Below the pieces are notes generated by a model. The model was given only the letters and a program-made list of their open reading frames with translations, searched no databases and was not told where the DNA came from. Shown here piece after piece: positions 53,220-61,584 of a DNA stretch of 64,000 bases (position 1 is the stretch's first letter; each line of letters starts with the position of its first letter). Source of the stretch: Streptomyces sp. RPA4-2 (GTDB lineage Bacteria; Actinomycetota; Actinomycetes; Streptomycetales; Streptomycetaceae); NCBI RefSeq assembly GCF_012273515.2, contig NZ_CP050975.2:8556001-8620000 (forward strand), in the 5' to 3' direction. The translations under genes and the position numbers were made by a program.

Positions 53220-54809
53220 CTACCAGCCGTCGGTACTCCGGGCGGTGCAAGCGCGGACGGCCACTGACCGGAATCCACGGCCGTCGGGCTCGCTCTCCTG
53301 GAAGTCGACGGCCCAGCTACCTGTAGCCGGATTCCAATCGATCACGTTGAACGACAGCGGGGAGTCACCCGCGCCGAGCGAGGTGCCGCAGCCCACAGTC
53401 GTCAGCTCGTGCCTGCGGAAAGGAACGCCGCTGACGGGAATGCTGTCCGTAACCAGCCGGCTCCGGTGTCGATGCCCATGCAGTACGAGGCTCACGTCAC
53501 GGGCCGCACACCAGCTCAGGAACTGCTTGGCATCCTCCATCTCGAGCAGGCGTTCCCGAGAAAACCAGCTCCGGACTCGTTCCACCCAGGTCTGATTGTG
53601 CCCCGCCACCGGATCCTCACTGGGGTGGTGCCCTGACCTTGGTTCCTCGTCAGGCAGCGGGTACGGGTACGGGTGGTGGTGCAGGACCGCGATACGCAGA
53701 CAGTCGTCGTACCCCGCGGTCCGCCGGGCCGCATCGTACGAAGTGGCGACGTCCAGAAACTGCTTGTCGCCGATGCCACCGCGCGCGGCATCGCCCTTCT
53801 TCGAGGAGTTGAAGCAGAGGAAGACGAGCTTGGCGTCCCGGTCGTGCACGGCCCCGCGGTCCCATCGCACCTCGGCCAGTTCACTACGTCGACTCCCCAC
53901 TCGCCCGACCTTGTTACCGAAGATTCGTTGGTCGTGGTTTCCCGGCACCACGATCGGCTCGGCCCGAGTGAGATCGCGGAGCTGGCTCACGAATTCGTCG
54001 TACTGCTCTCGATGACGAGCGCGGGGCTGATCGAAGAGATCACCGGTGATGACGACTCGATCCACGGGGTCGAGACGGGAGAGCGCGCGCCTCAGGTACT
54101 CGCGCCGCCAGCCCGTCTGCAGGGTCCCCAGATGAAGGTCACTGAGATGCAACAGCCGACGGTGACTCCTGCGGGCTGTCACTGCCTGGAACTCCGCGGC
54201 CTCCCGAGCCGCGTGTAGCACCGACCTCAGGTCGGCGTCCGCCGAGGCCGCGCCGGCAACGGCGGCGTAAGCGGCGTCGAAGGGAACGAAGAACGAGCTC
54301 TCGCCGCGGACGGTGAAGACCGCGCCCGGCCATTCGTCGCTTCGCTTCAAGGCATCGCTGACTCCGTCGTCGGGGTCCAGGACGAGCACGTTCACTTTCG
54401 GCATGTACAGCTGCGGCATGAGGACAAGAAGGCCGTGTCCGGGCGCGTGCGCCGCCTCCTGGGCGAACCGGCTTAATTGGCCTTCGTGTAACTCGGTGCC
54501 GACAGGGAGGACGACGGCTTCGTACCGGCCGAACAGCTCTTCCAGCGGCTGCAGTACGTACCGGACGTCAGGTCCCGCCAGTACGTCCGAGCGGTCAGGA
54601 AACTCGCGGAGGCGCTGGCCGGATGCGACAGCCCGATTCCGTACCTCATCGGCCAGCTCGGCCGATGAAGAGATGAACCGGTCGTTGCGATGCTGCATGA
54701 CGTGCAGGAAGTACGAGATCTCACTGTGTCGCAGACGAGGGGGCCTACGGCCCGGATCGAGCAGATGGGCCACGACGTTGGACGTCGGGAGGTCGAAGCA
54801 GAGTCCCAT
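53220..54809 (-). CDS. Calcineurin-like metallophosphoesterase with uncharacterised N-terminal domain
   Basis: A 529-residue protein. Residues 1 to about 215 are an unrecognised domain (MGLCFDLPTSNVVAHLLDPG, LFGRYEAVVLPVGTELHEGQ). From about 218 there is a complete two-metal phosphoesterase core: LHLSDLHLG (DxH), VITGDLFD (GD), VVPGNHDQ (GNHD, near 290), LHHHPYPYP, and LVLHGHRHRS (GHxH, near 445). All metal ligands are present, so it should hydrolyse a phosphodiester or nucleotide. The start was chosen for GGGAG just upstream. The N-terminal domain could sense a ligand or nucleic acid. Not a MRE11/SbcD or YfcE type by length. Confidence 0.82.
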   Translation of the reverse strand: MGLCFDLPTSNVVAHLLDPGRRPPRLRHSEISYFLHVMQHRNDRFISSSAELADEVRNRAVASGQRLREFPDRSDVLAGPDVRYVLQPLEELFGRYEAVVLPVGTELHEGQLSRFAQEAAHAPGHGLLVLMPQLYMPKVNVLVLDPDDGVSDALKRSDEWPGAVFTVRGESSFFVPFDAAYAAVAGAASADADLRSVLHAAREAAEFQAVTARRSHRRLLHLSDLHLGTLQTGWRREYLRRALSRLDPVDRVVITGDLFDQPRARHREQYDEFVSQLRDLTRAEPIVVPGNHDQRIFGNKVGRVGSRRSELAEVRWDRGAVHDRDAKLVFLCFNSSKKGDAARGGIGDKQFLDVATSYDAARRTAGYDDCLRIAVLHHHPYPYPLPDEEPRSGHHPSEDPVAGHNQTWVERVRSWFSRERLLEMEDAKQFLSWCAARDVSLVLHGHRHRSRLVTDSIPVSGVPFRRHELTTVGCGTSLGAGDSPLSFNVIDWNPATGSWAVDFQESEPDGRGFRSVAVRACTARSTDGW

Positions 54810-55080
54810 GGCACTCCCGGAAGGAAGTTGCTGGCCGAGCCCCACCCCAGGGACGGCTGTCTCCACTGTAGAGGCGGACGTGAGGCGGGGTGGGCAACCG
54901 AGGAAGATGGGAGTTGCAGCGGGCAAGGGGCTGGTCGAGCCACCCGCTCTCAACGACCCACGAGCTACCTGACATGGGCTGTTCGCCGTGAAGCGGCGCG
55001 GCCGCTAGGGCCTGTGTGACGTCGTGATCATTCTTGGGTTTTGTCCTGTTCGAGGGGTGGAATCCGATAGGACTGTGGTC

Positions 55081-56030
55081 GTGACACGTAGGCAACTCAC
55101 CAATGCCCAGTGGAAGTTCATCGAGCCGTACCTGCCGATCGGTAGGTACGGCCCGTATCCGGAGCGGTCGCGGGAGCAGTTCGAGGGTGTGATCTGGCGG
55201 TTTCGGTCCAGTGGGCAGTGGCGGGAGATGCCTGCCGAGTTCGGGCCGTGGGCGACCGTCTACGGACGCTTCCGTGTCTGGCGGGACGCCGGTGTTCACC
55301 GACCTGTTGGAAGGCCTGATCGCCGCGGGCGCCCACGGGGGAAGAACGGACTTGTCGCTGGTCAGCGTGGATTCCACCACGGTCCGCGCCCACCACGATG
55401 CCGCGGGTCTGCGCGTGAGCAAGCACCTCATGGAGGCCCTGGAAGAAGCCGCGCAGGAGCAAGCGGCAGCCCGGCAAAAAGGGGCGGTCCGGAGGAACAG
55501 AACGGACAGGCGAAGCGCCGACGCATCCGACGCAGACACAAGCTCCGCCTGAAGGAAGCTCTGCTCGGCAGGTCCCGGGGTGCCTGACCAGCAAGATTCA
55601 CCTTGCCGCGGATCGCAGGTGCCGTCCGCTCGCACTGGTCCTGACCGTCGGACAGGCCGGGGACAGCCCGCAGTTCGTCCCCGTGCTCGCGAAGGTGAGA
55701 ATCCGCCTGCCCGTCGGCCGTCCCCGCACCAAGCCCGGCGCGGTCGCCTATTAGGCGTACGGCTCCCGGAAGAACCGTGCCTACCTGCGCCGACGTGGGA
55801 TCCGGTGCACGATCCCGGAGAGGAAGGACCAGGTCCGCAACCGTAAGAAGCTCGGCTCCCGCGGCGGCCATCCGCCGACGTTCGACAGGGCCGACTACCG
55901 CGAGAGGCACGTGGTCGAATGCGGGATCAATCGCCTCAAGCGCCACCGGGCCGTGGCCACGAGATACGACAAACTCGCCGTCCGCTACGAAGCAACCGTG
56001 CTGGTCGCGGCCATCAATGAGTGGCTGTGA
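55081..56030 (+). pseudogene. IS5-family transposase, frameshifted and with a nonsense codon
   Basis: GTG 55081 begins TRRQLTNAQWKFIEPYLPIG and FRSSGQWREMPAEFGPWATV, then shifts frame near 55290 to FTDLLEGLIAAGA with VDSTTVRAHHDAAG (first catalytic Asp). It shifts again near 55590 to SKIHLAADRRCRPLALVLT, passes TAG at 55752 where a Lys/Ala-Tyr motif is expected, and ends [38 protein letters not shown] and NEWL at TGA 56030. At least two frameshifts and one stop make it inactive. Confidence 0.8.
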
Positions 56031-56217
56031 CCACGCGGCCGCAACAGCCTTCAGTTAACCCTTTGCCGATGAGCCGATAGACCAGCTACGTTCTCCCAGC
56101 CGTCCATGTTGATCCGGACCGGCACTGTCGACGAGGAGGTGTGGAGCACATGCGCAGGAGTGCCCAGCAGTTGAGCCCGCGTACTGACCTTTGCCAACTC
56201 CTCACGACGGAGACACC

Positions 56218-57096
56218 TTGTCGCTCCGCATCACCCCACTGACCGACCCCGCTCACGGGGCACACAGCCGACGCCTTGCATGGCTGGCGTCCGACGCCGA
56301 TTCCATCCCCGTCGGAACGGCCTTTCTGCGCCTGTTCGATGGCGGACAACAGCACCTGGCCGAACTGACCCTCCACGTCCACCCCGTGGAGCGCCGCAAG
56401 GGCGTCGGATCCCGGCTACTCGACACTGCCGTGGCCGCCGCCCGGGACAACACCCGGCGCTGCGTCGTAACGCAGGCCGGGGCCGGATCGCCCGGCGACC
56501 ACTTCCTGCCGGCCCGCGGCTTCCGCAAGGTTCTCACCCTGAGGTACTCCCGCCTGTCCCTGGCCGATGTGGACATCCCCTCCCTGGCAGAGATCGTTGA
56601 GCGTCCGCATTCCGGCTACCGGCTCGCGTCCTGGCAGGGAACCGTCCCCAACGATCTCGCCCAGACCTTCGCCGACTCACGTCGTGCCATGGACGACATG
56701 CCCATGGAGGACACCGACCACGGCACCACGAGCTGGGACGTGGACCGGGTCCGGGCTGCGGCAAAGGCCGTCGAACAGCGCGGCGACCACCTGCACACCG
56801 TCGTCGCCATCGACACCTCCAACGGCTCGATCGCCGGGTTCACCGAACTCGTCGTGCCCGGCGGTGGCACAGGTGATGCCCAGCACTACGGCACCGGTGT
56901 GCTGCCCGAGCACCGCGGACACGGCCTCGGCCGCTGGATGAAGGCCGAGTCGATCCGACAGGCCCACGGGCACTACCCGGACCTCGGCGGCCTCCTGACC
57001 GACACCGCCGACAGCAACACGCACATGAGACACATCAGCGACAGCCTCGGCTACCTGCCCACTCACACGACACTGCAGTATCAGCTCGACCTGTAG
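56218..57096 (+). CDS. Tandem GNAT-domain N-acetyltransferase
   Basis: A 292-residue protein with two GNAT folds. The first has the acetyl-CoA motif VHPVERRKGVGSRLLDTAVA near residue 55; the second has VLPEHRGHGLGRWMKAESIR near 235, each with the RxGxG/A-type loop. Many Streptomyces resistance or modification enzymes have this mycothiol-synthase-like double layout. The likely start is TTG 56218, with GGAG five bases upstream; a longer TTG start at 56191 has no binding site. A strong terminator follows. Substrate unknown. Confidence 0.8.
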   Translation: MSLRITPLTDPAHGAHSRRLAWLASDADSIPVGTAFLRLFDGGQQHLAELTLHVHPVERRKGVGSRLLDTAVAAARDNTRRCVVTQAGAGSPGDHFLPARGFRKVLTLRYSRLSLADVDIPSLAEIVERPHSGYRLASWQGTVPNDLAQTFADSRRAMDDMPMEDTDHGTTSWDVDRVRAAAKAVEQRGDHLHTVVAIDTSNGSIAGFTELVVPGGGTGDAQHYGTGVLPEHRGHGLGRWMKAESIRQAHGHYPDLGGLLTDTADSNTHMRHISDSLGYLPTHTTLQYQLDL

Positions 57097-57105
57097 AGAC
57101 GAGCG

Positions 57106-57143
57106 GACGGGCCGGACCTGGGCATCACCTCGTCCGGCCCGTC
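57106..57143. terminator. Hairpin terminator after the acetyltransferase gene
   Basis: GACGGGCCGGAC pairs perfectly with GTCCGGCCCGTC (12 bp) around a 14-base loop, nine bases after the stop codon. Confidence 0.8.
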
Positions 57144-57362
57144 GGCACTTTCACAACAGGCCCTAGACCAGCCGAATTACGCGGAACGCAGGTCAGAGCC
57201 GAGGGCTGGACGTGCGGTTTCCCAGGTTTTTGCTCCGGTGGGGGCCGTGGCCTGCGGTAGTGGGTGGCCCGCGACGATTTCCCGGCGCCACCGCCCCGAG
57301 GGTGATGTCCGTGGAGCGGACAAGTCCCCCTTGCGGGCGGTGATGTCTGAAGGGAAACCCCC

Positions 57363-58427
57363 TCAGAGGTGGTTGACGTCGATGACCGCCTGGGCGAACG
57401 CGGTGGGCGCTTCTTGCGGCAGGTTGTGACCGATACCGGTGAGTGTGCGGTGGTCGTACTTGCCGGTGAAGCGGTCGCGGTACGAGGCGCCGTTGCCGGG
57501 GGCGGTGAAGGGGTCGCGTTCGGGGTCGAGGGTGATGGTGGGAACGTTGATCAGGGGGCGGGTCGCGAGCTGCTTCTCGTAGCGGTCGTAACGGCGTTCG
57601 CCGTCGGCGAGGCCCAGCCGCCAGCGGTAGTTGTGGATGACGACGGCCGCGTAGTCGGGGTTCTCGAACGCGGTGGCCGTACGTTCGAAGGTGGCGTCGT
57701 CGAAGTCCCAGGTGGGGGAGACGGTGTCCCAGACGAGCCGGCACAGGTCGTGCCGGTCGGTCTTGTCCTCCATGGCGAGGCGGCCGCGGTCGGTGGCGAA
57801 GTAGTACTGGTACCACCAGGTGTGCTCGGCCGTGGGGGCCAGAGGCTTCTTCTGGGCCTCGATGTTGGTGATGAGGTATCCGCTGACGGACACCAGCCCT
57901 GTGACGCGCTCGGGCCACAGGGCCGCGATGATGTCGGCCGTTCGCGAGCCCCAGTCGAAGCCGGCGAGAAGAGCCTTTTCGATCTTGAGGGCGTCCATCA
58001 GCGCGATGATGTCCAGGGCGACCGCCGACTGCTGGGCGTTGCGCATAGTCCGGGAGGACAGGAAGCGCGTCGTGCCGTGACCGCGGAGGAAGGGCACGAT
58101 GACCCGGTAGCCCTGAGCGGCGAGCAGGGGGACGACGTCGACGTAGCTGTGGATGTCGTAGGGCCAGCCGTGCAGGCAGATGACGACGGGGCCGTGCGCG
58201 GGTCCGTCCTCCGCGTAACCGACGTCGAGCACACCGGCCCTGACCTGCTTGAGCCGGGCGAAGGAGGTGTGCGTGCCCGGGGGCACTGTGGGCACGGTCG
58301 GCGTCGGGTTGCCACCTGCCCCGTGGTGACCGGGTGAGACGGCCTGCGCGCTCGCGTGGAAACCGGAGACGGCGGCCGCTCCCATGCCAAGGCCCGTGGC
58401 CTGGTTGAAGGTACGCCTTTTGATCAT
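57363..58427 (-). CDS. Tat-exported alpha/beta hydrolase, epoxide-hydrolase-like
   Basis: A 354-residue protein. MIKRRTFNQATGLGMGAAAV is a twin-arginine-type signal. The hydrolase core has the oxyanion motif LHGWPYDIHS, the nucleophile elbow GFDWGSR with Asp rather than Ser (as in epoxide hydrolases and haloalkane dehalogenases), and the His in GIGHNLPQEAP. The cap includes WWYQYYF. The start ATG 58427 has GGAGGGG seven bases upstream; the longer frame adds only 12 residues. It probably detoxifies an epoxide or halogenated compound outside the membrane; substrate unknown. Confidence 0.85.
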   Translation of the reverse strand: MIKRRTFNQATGLGMGAAAVSGFHASAQAVSPGHHGAGGNPTPTVPTVPPGTHTSFARLKQVRAGVLDVGYAEDGPAHGPVVICLHGWPYDIHSYVDVVPLLAAQGYRVIVPFLRGHGTTRFLSSRTMRNAQQSAVALDIIALMDALKIEKALLAGFDWGSRTADIIAALWPERVTGLVSVSGYLITNIEAQKKPLAPTAEHTWWYQYYFATDRGRLAMEDKTDRHDLCRLVWDTVSPTWDFDDATFERTATAFENPDYAAVVIHNYRWRLGLADGERRYDRYEKQLATRPLINVPTITLDPERDPFTAPGNGASYRDRFTGKYDHRTLTGIGHNLPQEAPTAFAQAVIDVNHL

Positions 58428-58712
58428 GAGGAACCCCTCCGTCGTGCGGATGTGAAAACGCATGTCCCGGTTCGTGAGCGCGCCCGATACGGCCTCTCCG
58501 GGATCACTGTGGTGCGAGGGATGACTGTTCCACAGCAGATGTCACCGGTCAAACCGGTGACGCGATATGAATCTCGGCTGGACGGCATGTGGGGTCCGCG
58601 GCTACTGCTCGGGGGGACTGATCGCGGAACTGAGGCACATTCGGCAACCGGGACACGCGAACCCGGGAGTGACGTACCCGCCGAACTGCGGTGCCGCGTC
58701 GCGGCGGGTGAT

Positions 58713-58802
58713 ATGCGCTGGGTCATGGACGTCCGGACCCTGTCCCGAGCCATCCCCGACTACCCGCACGGCTTCACACCGGAGCCGGAAGGAGCGACCT
58801 GA
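58713..58802 (+). pseudogene. 3' fragment of an unidentified gene upstream of the phosphotransferase fragment
   Basis: The frame reads MRWVMDVRTLSRAIPDYPHG then FTPEPEGAT and ends TGA, overlapping the next ATG (TGATG). It looks like the conserved C-terminal end of a longer protein that was normally coupled to the phosphotransferase gene. The upstream part is not recognisable. Confidence 0.4.
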
Positions 58803-59143
58803 TGAACGAGAACGAGAACGGCTGGCGGTTCGTCAAGCAACGGACCGCCGCCGACGATGGCGCCGTGTACGTCTCCGCCGACCAGACGCGCTACCGGCGT
58901 ACCGGTGGAGCCGAACTCCAGGCGGAGGCCGCATTCCAGCGACGGATCGCGGACCTCAACTACCCGGTCCCGCACGTCCTGGAGGAAGGCGTCACCGACG
59001 AAGGCCACTGCTACGTCGTGGAGGAATCGCTGGGCGACAAGACCCTCCACGACCAGGCGGTGGCAGCCCTGAACGGCAGCCGGCACCTGGCCGACGACGT
59101 CGTCGACACCGCCGCGCAGGTCGCCGTCCAGCTGCTGCGATGA
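58802..59143 (+). pseudogene. Truncated aminoglycoside-phosphotransferase-like kinase (N-terminal lobe)
   Basis: A 113-residue frame matching the N-lobe of small-molecule kinases of APH type (FVKQRTAADDGAVYVSADQT, AELQAEAAFQRRIADLNYPV, YVVEESLGDKTLHDQAVAAL). The catalytic loop (HGDxxxxN) and Mg-binding Asp of the C-lobe, which should follow, are missing, and the frame ends at TGA. So only about a third of the enzyme is left; it is unlikely to be active. Confidence 0.6.
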
Positions 59144-59607
59144 CTGAGCCCAGAAGGCCCCCAAGCGCAGGACCGATGGCGATCGTGCCCTGGTTGGTAG
59201 CCATGGCAGCGGAAGCGACGCGGCCCGCGACGCGGCGGCTGCTTCAGTAGGGCGGTCAGCGGCCTCGGGACTGGTGAGCTCGCATGTTGAAGTGTCGCGT
59301 ATGCGCGGCTGAAGCCCGCAGCTCAATGACGCTGAGTGAGCGGTCAGGGGGTGACCTGATCACCCCCATCGACAAGCGCAGCGTCGCCAGCATCTACCGC
59401 ACACTCGGTCGCACTCCTGGCCGTGGGACCGCCGGGCCTCCCCGCCAGGCCGAACATCACTGGCCTCCGGAGCAGTGCGGTGCTGTCATGGGTAGGGAAG
59501 ACAGCGTGGACGAGCCGGCAGGGGCGCGGAGGCCGGCGCGCCGCGCGTGGTCCGCCCGGGCGGACCGATCGCGGCCGCCCCGTCGCACAGCTGAGGAGGC
59601 CGATGCC
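59144..59607. other. Intergenic stretch with no supported gene
   Basis: A minus-strand frame here has no features. The stretch probably contains the promoter of the CBS-BON gene. The binding site for that gene, GAGGAGG, is at 59593-59599. Confidence 0.45.
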
Positions 59608-60252
59608 ATGCTGTACCGCCGCACGGTCGGTGACGTGATGACCGAGGATGTCGTCACCCTCCGCCCCAGCACACCGTTCCAGGAGGTCGCCGCCCTGCTG
59701 GACGCGAACGACATCGTCGCGGCCCCGGTCGTCGACGACGACGGCGCTCCTGTCGGTGTCGTGTCCGCGTCCGACGCGCTGCGGCACGAGACCGGCATGC
59801 CCGATCCGCAGAGTCAGGACGGGAACGACGAGCGTGCCTGGGGCAAGGCCCGGGCCCGGACCGCGGGCGCGCTCATGAGCAGCCCCGTGTTCACCGCCCG
59901 CGCCGACTGGACGATCCCCCGGGCCGCACGGGAACTCCGCAGGCGGCACGTTAAGCAGCTGCCAGTGGTCGGCGACGACGGGCTCCTCACCGGCATCGTC
60001 ACCCGCAGTGACCTGCTCGACGCCTTCATCCGCTCCGACGTCGAGATCCGCGGCGAGGTCGAGCGGGACGTCCTGGGGCGCATCCTCGGCCTGGACGAGG
60101 GCACCGTCGCGGTCGAGGTCCGGGACGGGGTCGTCACCCTTCGGGGTCACGTCCCGGAACCGCGCCTCGTTCCGGTGGTCGTGGGCCTCTGCCAGGGCGT
60201 CGACGGTGTCGTCGCCGTGGACGCCCACCTCGCCGCCGCCCGCGCGGGCTAG
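59608..60252 (+). CDS. CBS-domain pair protein with BON domain
   Basis: A 214-residue protein. The first CBS motif (VGDVMTEDVVTLRPSTPFQE, VVDDDGAPVGVVSASDALR) and the second (ALMSSPVFTARADWTIPRAA, QLPVVGDDGLLTGIVTRSDL) form a nucleotide-binding Bateman module. Residues about 150-210 are a BON domain (VERDVLGRILGLDEGTVAVE, GVVTLRGHVP), often linked to envelope or stress functions. This architecture is frequent in Streptomyces next to universal stress and dormancy-related genes. ATG 59608 is set by GAGGAGG eight bases upstream; a nearby ATG at 59603 is out of frame. Confidence 0.88.
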   Translation: MLYRRTVGDVMTEDVVTLRPSTPFQEVAALLDANDIVAAPVVDDDGAPVGVVSASDALRHETGMPDPQSQDGNDERAWGKARARTAGALMSSPVFTARADWTIPRAARELRRRHVKQLPVVGDDGLLTGIVTRSDLLDAFIRSDVEIRGEVERDVLGRILGLDEGTVAVEVRDGVVTLRGHVPEPRLVPVVVGLCQGVDGVVAVDAHLAAARAG

Positions 60253-60367
60253 GTGTTCTGCCCCGGGAGTCCGGCCGCAGCAGCGGCAGGCCGACCACCA
60301 GGTGCAGTCGAGCAGATCCCGGCACGGGACCGACCGTCCCCACCCACCCACGATCACTCTCCGTCTA

Positions 60368-60402
60368 TCGCATCTGATGCGAGAATTTCGCATCAGATGC
60401 GA
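60368..60402. promoter_or_regulatory. Pair of 15-bp palindromes, candidate operator
   Basis: TCGCATCTGATGCGA (60368-60382) and TCGCATCAGATGCGA (60388-60402) are each palindromes around one central base. They are identical except for that base, and their centres are 20 bp apart (about two helical turns). This is what two dimers of one regulator bound side by side would need. Confidence 0.65.
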
Positions 60403-60475
60403 CCCGGGGGCGTCTTCGCAGCTCAATCGCCCGCTCGAGTGACTCACCCGCAAAGGCGCCGCCGCGACGGCTATC

Positions 60476-60754
60476 GTGGTTTCTTGCGATGCCGAGGTCA
60501 ACGTCCCTGGTGGGACCGCTCGCCTGCGGTTCGGAGGTGACCTCCAGGTCGGGTGTCGCCTATTCGCGTCCGATGCAATTGGCGGCGCTTGGAACACCGG
60601 TACAGCGGTTGGCACTGAGAACGATCATGGTTCGATCGGCGCGAGTGTGCTCATCCGGTTCTCGTACTCGCGGCGGACCTGGCTCCGCCTCAAGGAGCAC
60701 GCCTCCACGCAGCTCCGTGACGACGTCGAGGCCGCAGCGGCCAACTATCTCTGA
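60476..60754 (+). CDS. Hypothetical small protein
   Basis: A 92-codon frame from GTG, reading ...SVLIRFSYSRRTWLRLKEHA and ending DDVEAAAANYL. No domain, no clear ribosome binding site. It is the first frame downstream of the palindrome pair, which is the only reason to keep it. The rest of 60253-60983 has nothing supportable. Confidence 0.25.
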   Translation: MVSCDAEVNVPGGTARLRFGGDLQVGCRLFASDAIGGAWNTGTAVGTENDHGSIGASVLIRFSYSRRTWLRLKEHASTQLRDDVEAAAANYL

Positions 60755-60983
60755 GCGAAATGGCCAACCAAAGTTGAGCACTGGCCGCTCCCCATCGGAC
60801 TTCTGGACGCCTCTGGCCACCTATCGCTGAAGGTCACAACGCTGCTGGCTCCCCCTGAAGCGGGACAGGCCCTGAATTCAGCCTCGGACCGCACGTCTAT
60901 GACACGCATCACAGGCTGCTGCTACTCGTTCGGTCAGAGGTCCTCGAAGCTGTGCCGGCCGCTGGACACCGGGCGGGGCCGGG

Positions 60984-61283
60984 TCAGGCGCCACGGCGCC
61001 GGGCCGGCTTCTTCGCGGCAGTGGTCTTCTCCGCAGCCTTCTTAGCGGGGGCCTTCTTCGCGGTCTTCGTAGCCGCGGCCTTCTTCTTCGGCTCCGGCTT
61101 GGACTCGGGCATCTCGTGGATCTCTGCGTTCCCGCTGTCCTCGCCGCGTGCGGACTGCGCCTTACGGACGCTCTCCTGCAGGGCCGCCATCAGGTCCAGG
61201 ACCTGGCCGCCCTGCTCCCCGTCTCCCGTACGGGGCTCCGGCGGCCGTCGGCCCTCGGCCTTCGCCTTGATGACCGCTTCGAC
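60984..61283 (-). pseudogene. C-terminal remnant of a Ku DNA-end-binding protein
   Basis: From about 61283 the minus-strand frame reads EAVIKAKAEGRRPPEPR, then GGQVLDLMAALQESVRKAQ and a Lys/Ala-rich tail (KKKAAATKTAKKAPAKKAAE). This is the end of bacterial Ku (LIDAKxEG...QVVDLMAALxxSVxxA) with the actinobacterial basic extension that binds DNA. The core Ku beta-barrel is absent and the frame upstream is unrelated, so the gene has been cut. The 300 bases up to 61584 hold nothing else recognisable. Confidence 0.7.
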
Positions 61284-61584
61284 GGGTGGACTGGCCCGTC
61301 TCCGTTGCCCTCGCCCAGCCTGTTCCGGCACTGCCGACCGGAGCGGGGTGGGTGTTCGAGATGAAGTTATGGCGGGGGTTGGCAGTTGTCCGTTTGTCCA
61401 CGGTGCCGCGAGCTGGAGTGCGACGTCACCCCAGCGGTCTCGCGTAGCTGGCTGAGTGTCTCTTGGCGGACTCACCGACAGAGCCACGCGTGGACGGCTG
61501 CGCAGTCCTGGCCTCGATATCGGTAGCGGATGCTGCCGCTGCTCCGCAAAAAGTTGCCGCAGATCGACTCGCGCCGCTCGTCGG

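Larger units (their letters stand above)
55005..57166. mobile_element. IR-bounded unit: decayed IS5-type transposase plus a GNAT gene
   Basis: CTAGGGCCTGTGTGAC (55005-55020) and, reading inward from 57166, CTAGGGCCTGTTGTGA are inverted copies sharing 11 leading bases. CTAG at both outer edges could be a 4-bp target duplication. Inside lie an IS5-type transposase pseudogene and an apparently intact acetyltransferase gene. Whether the unit moved as one piece is inference. Confidence 0.45.
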
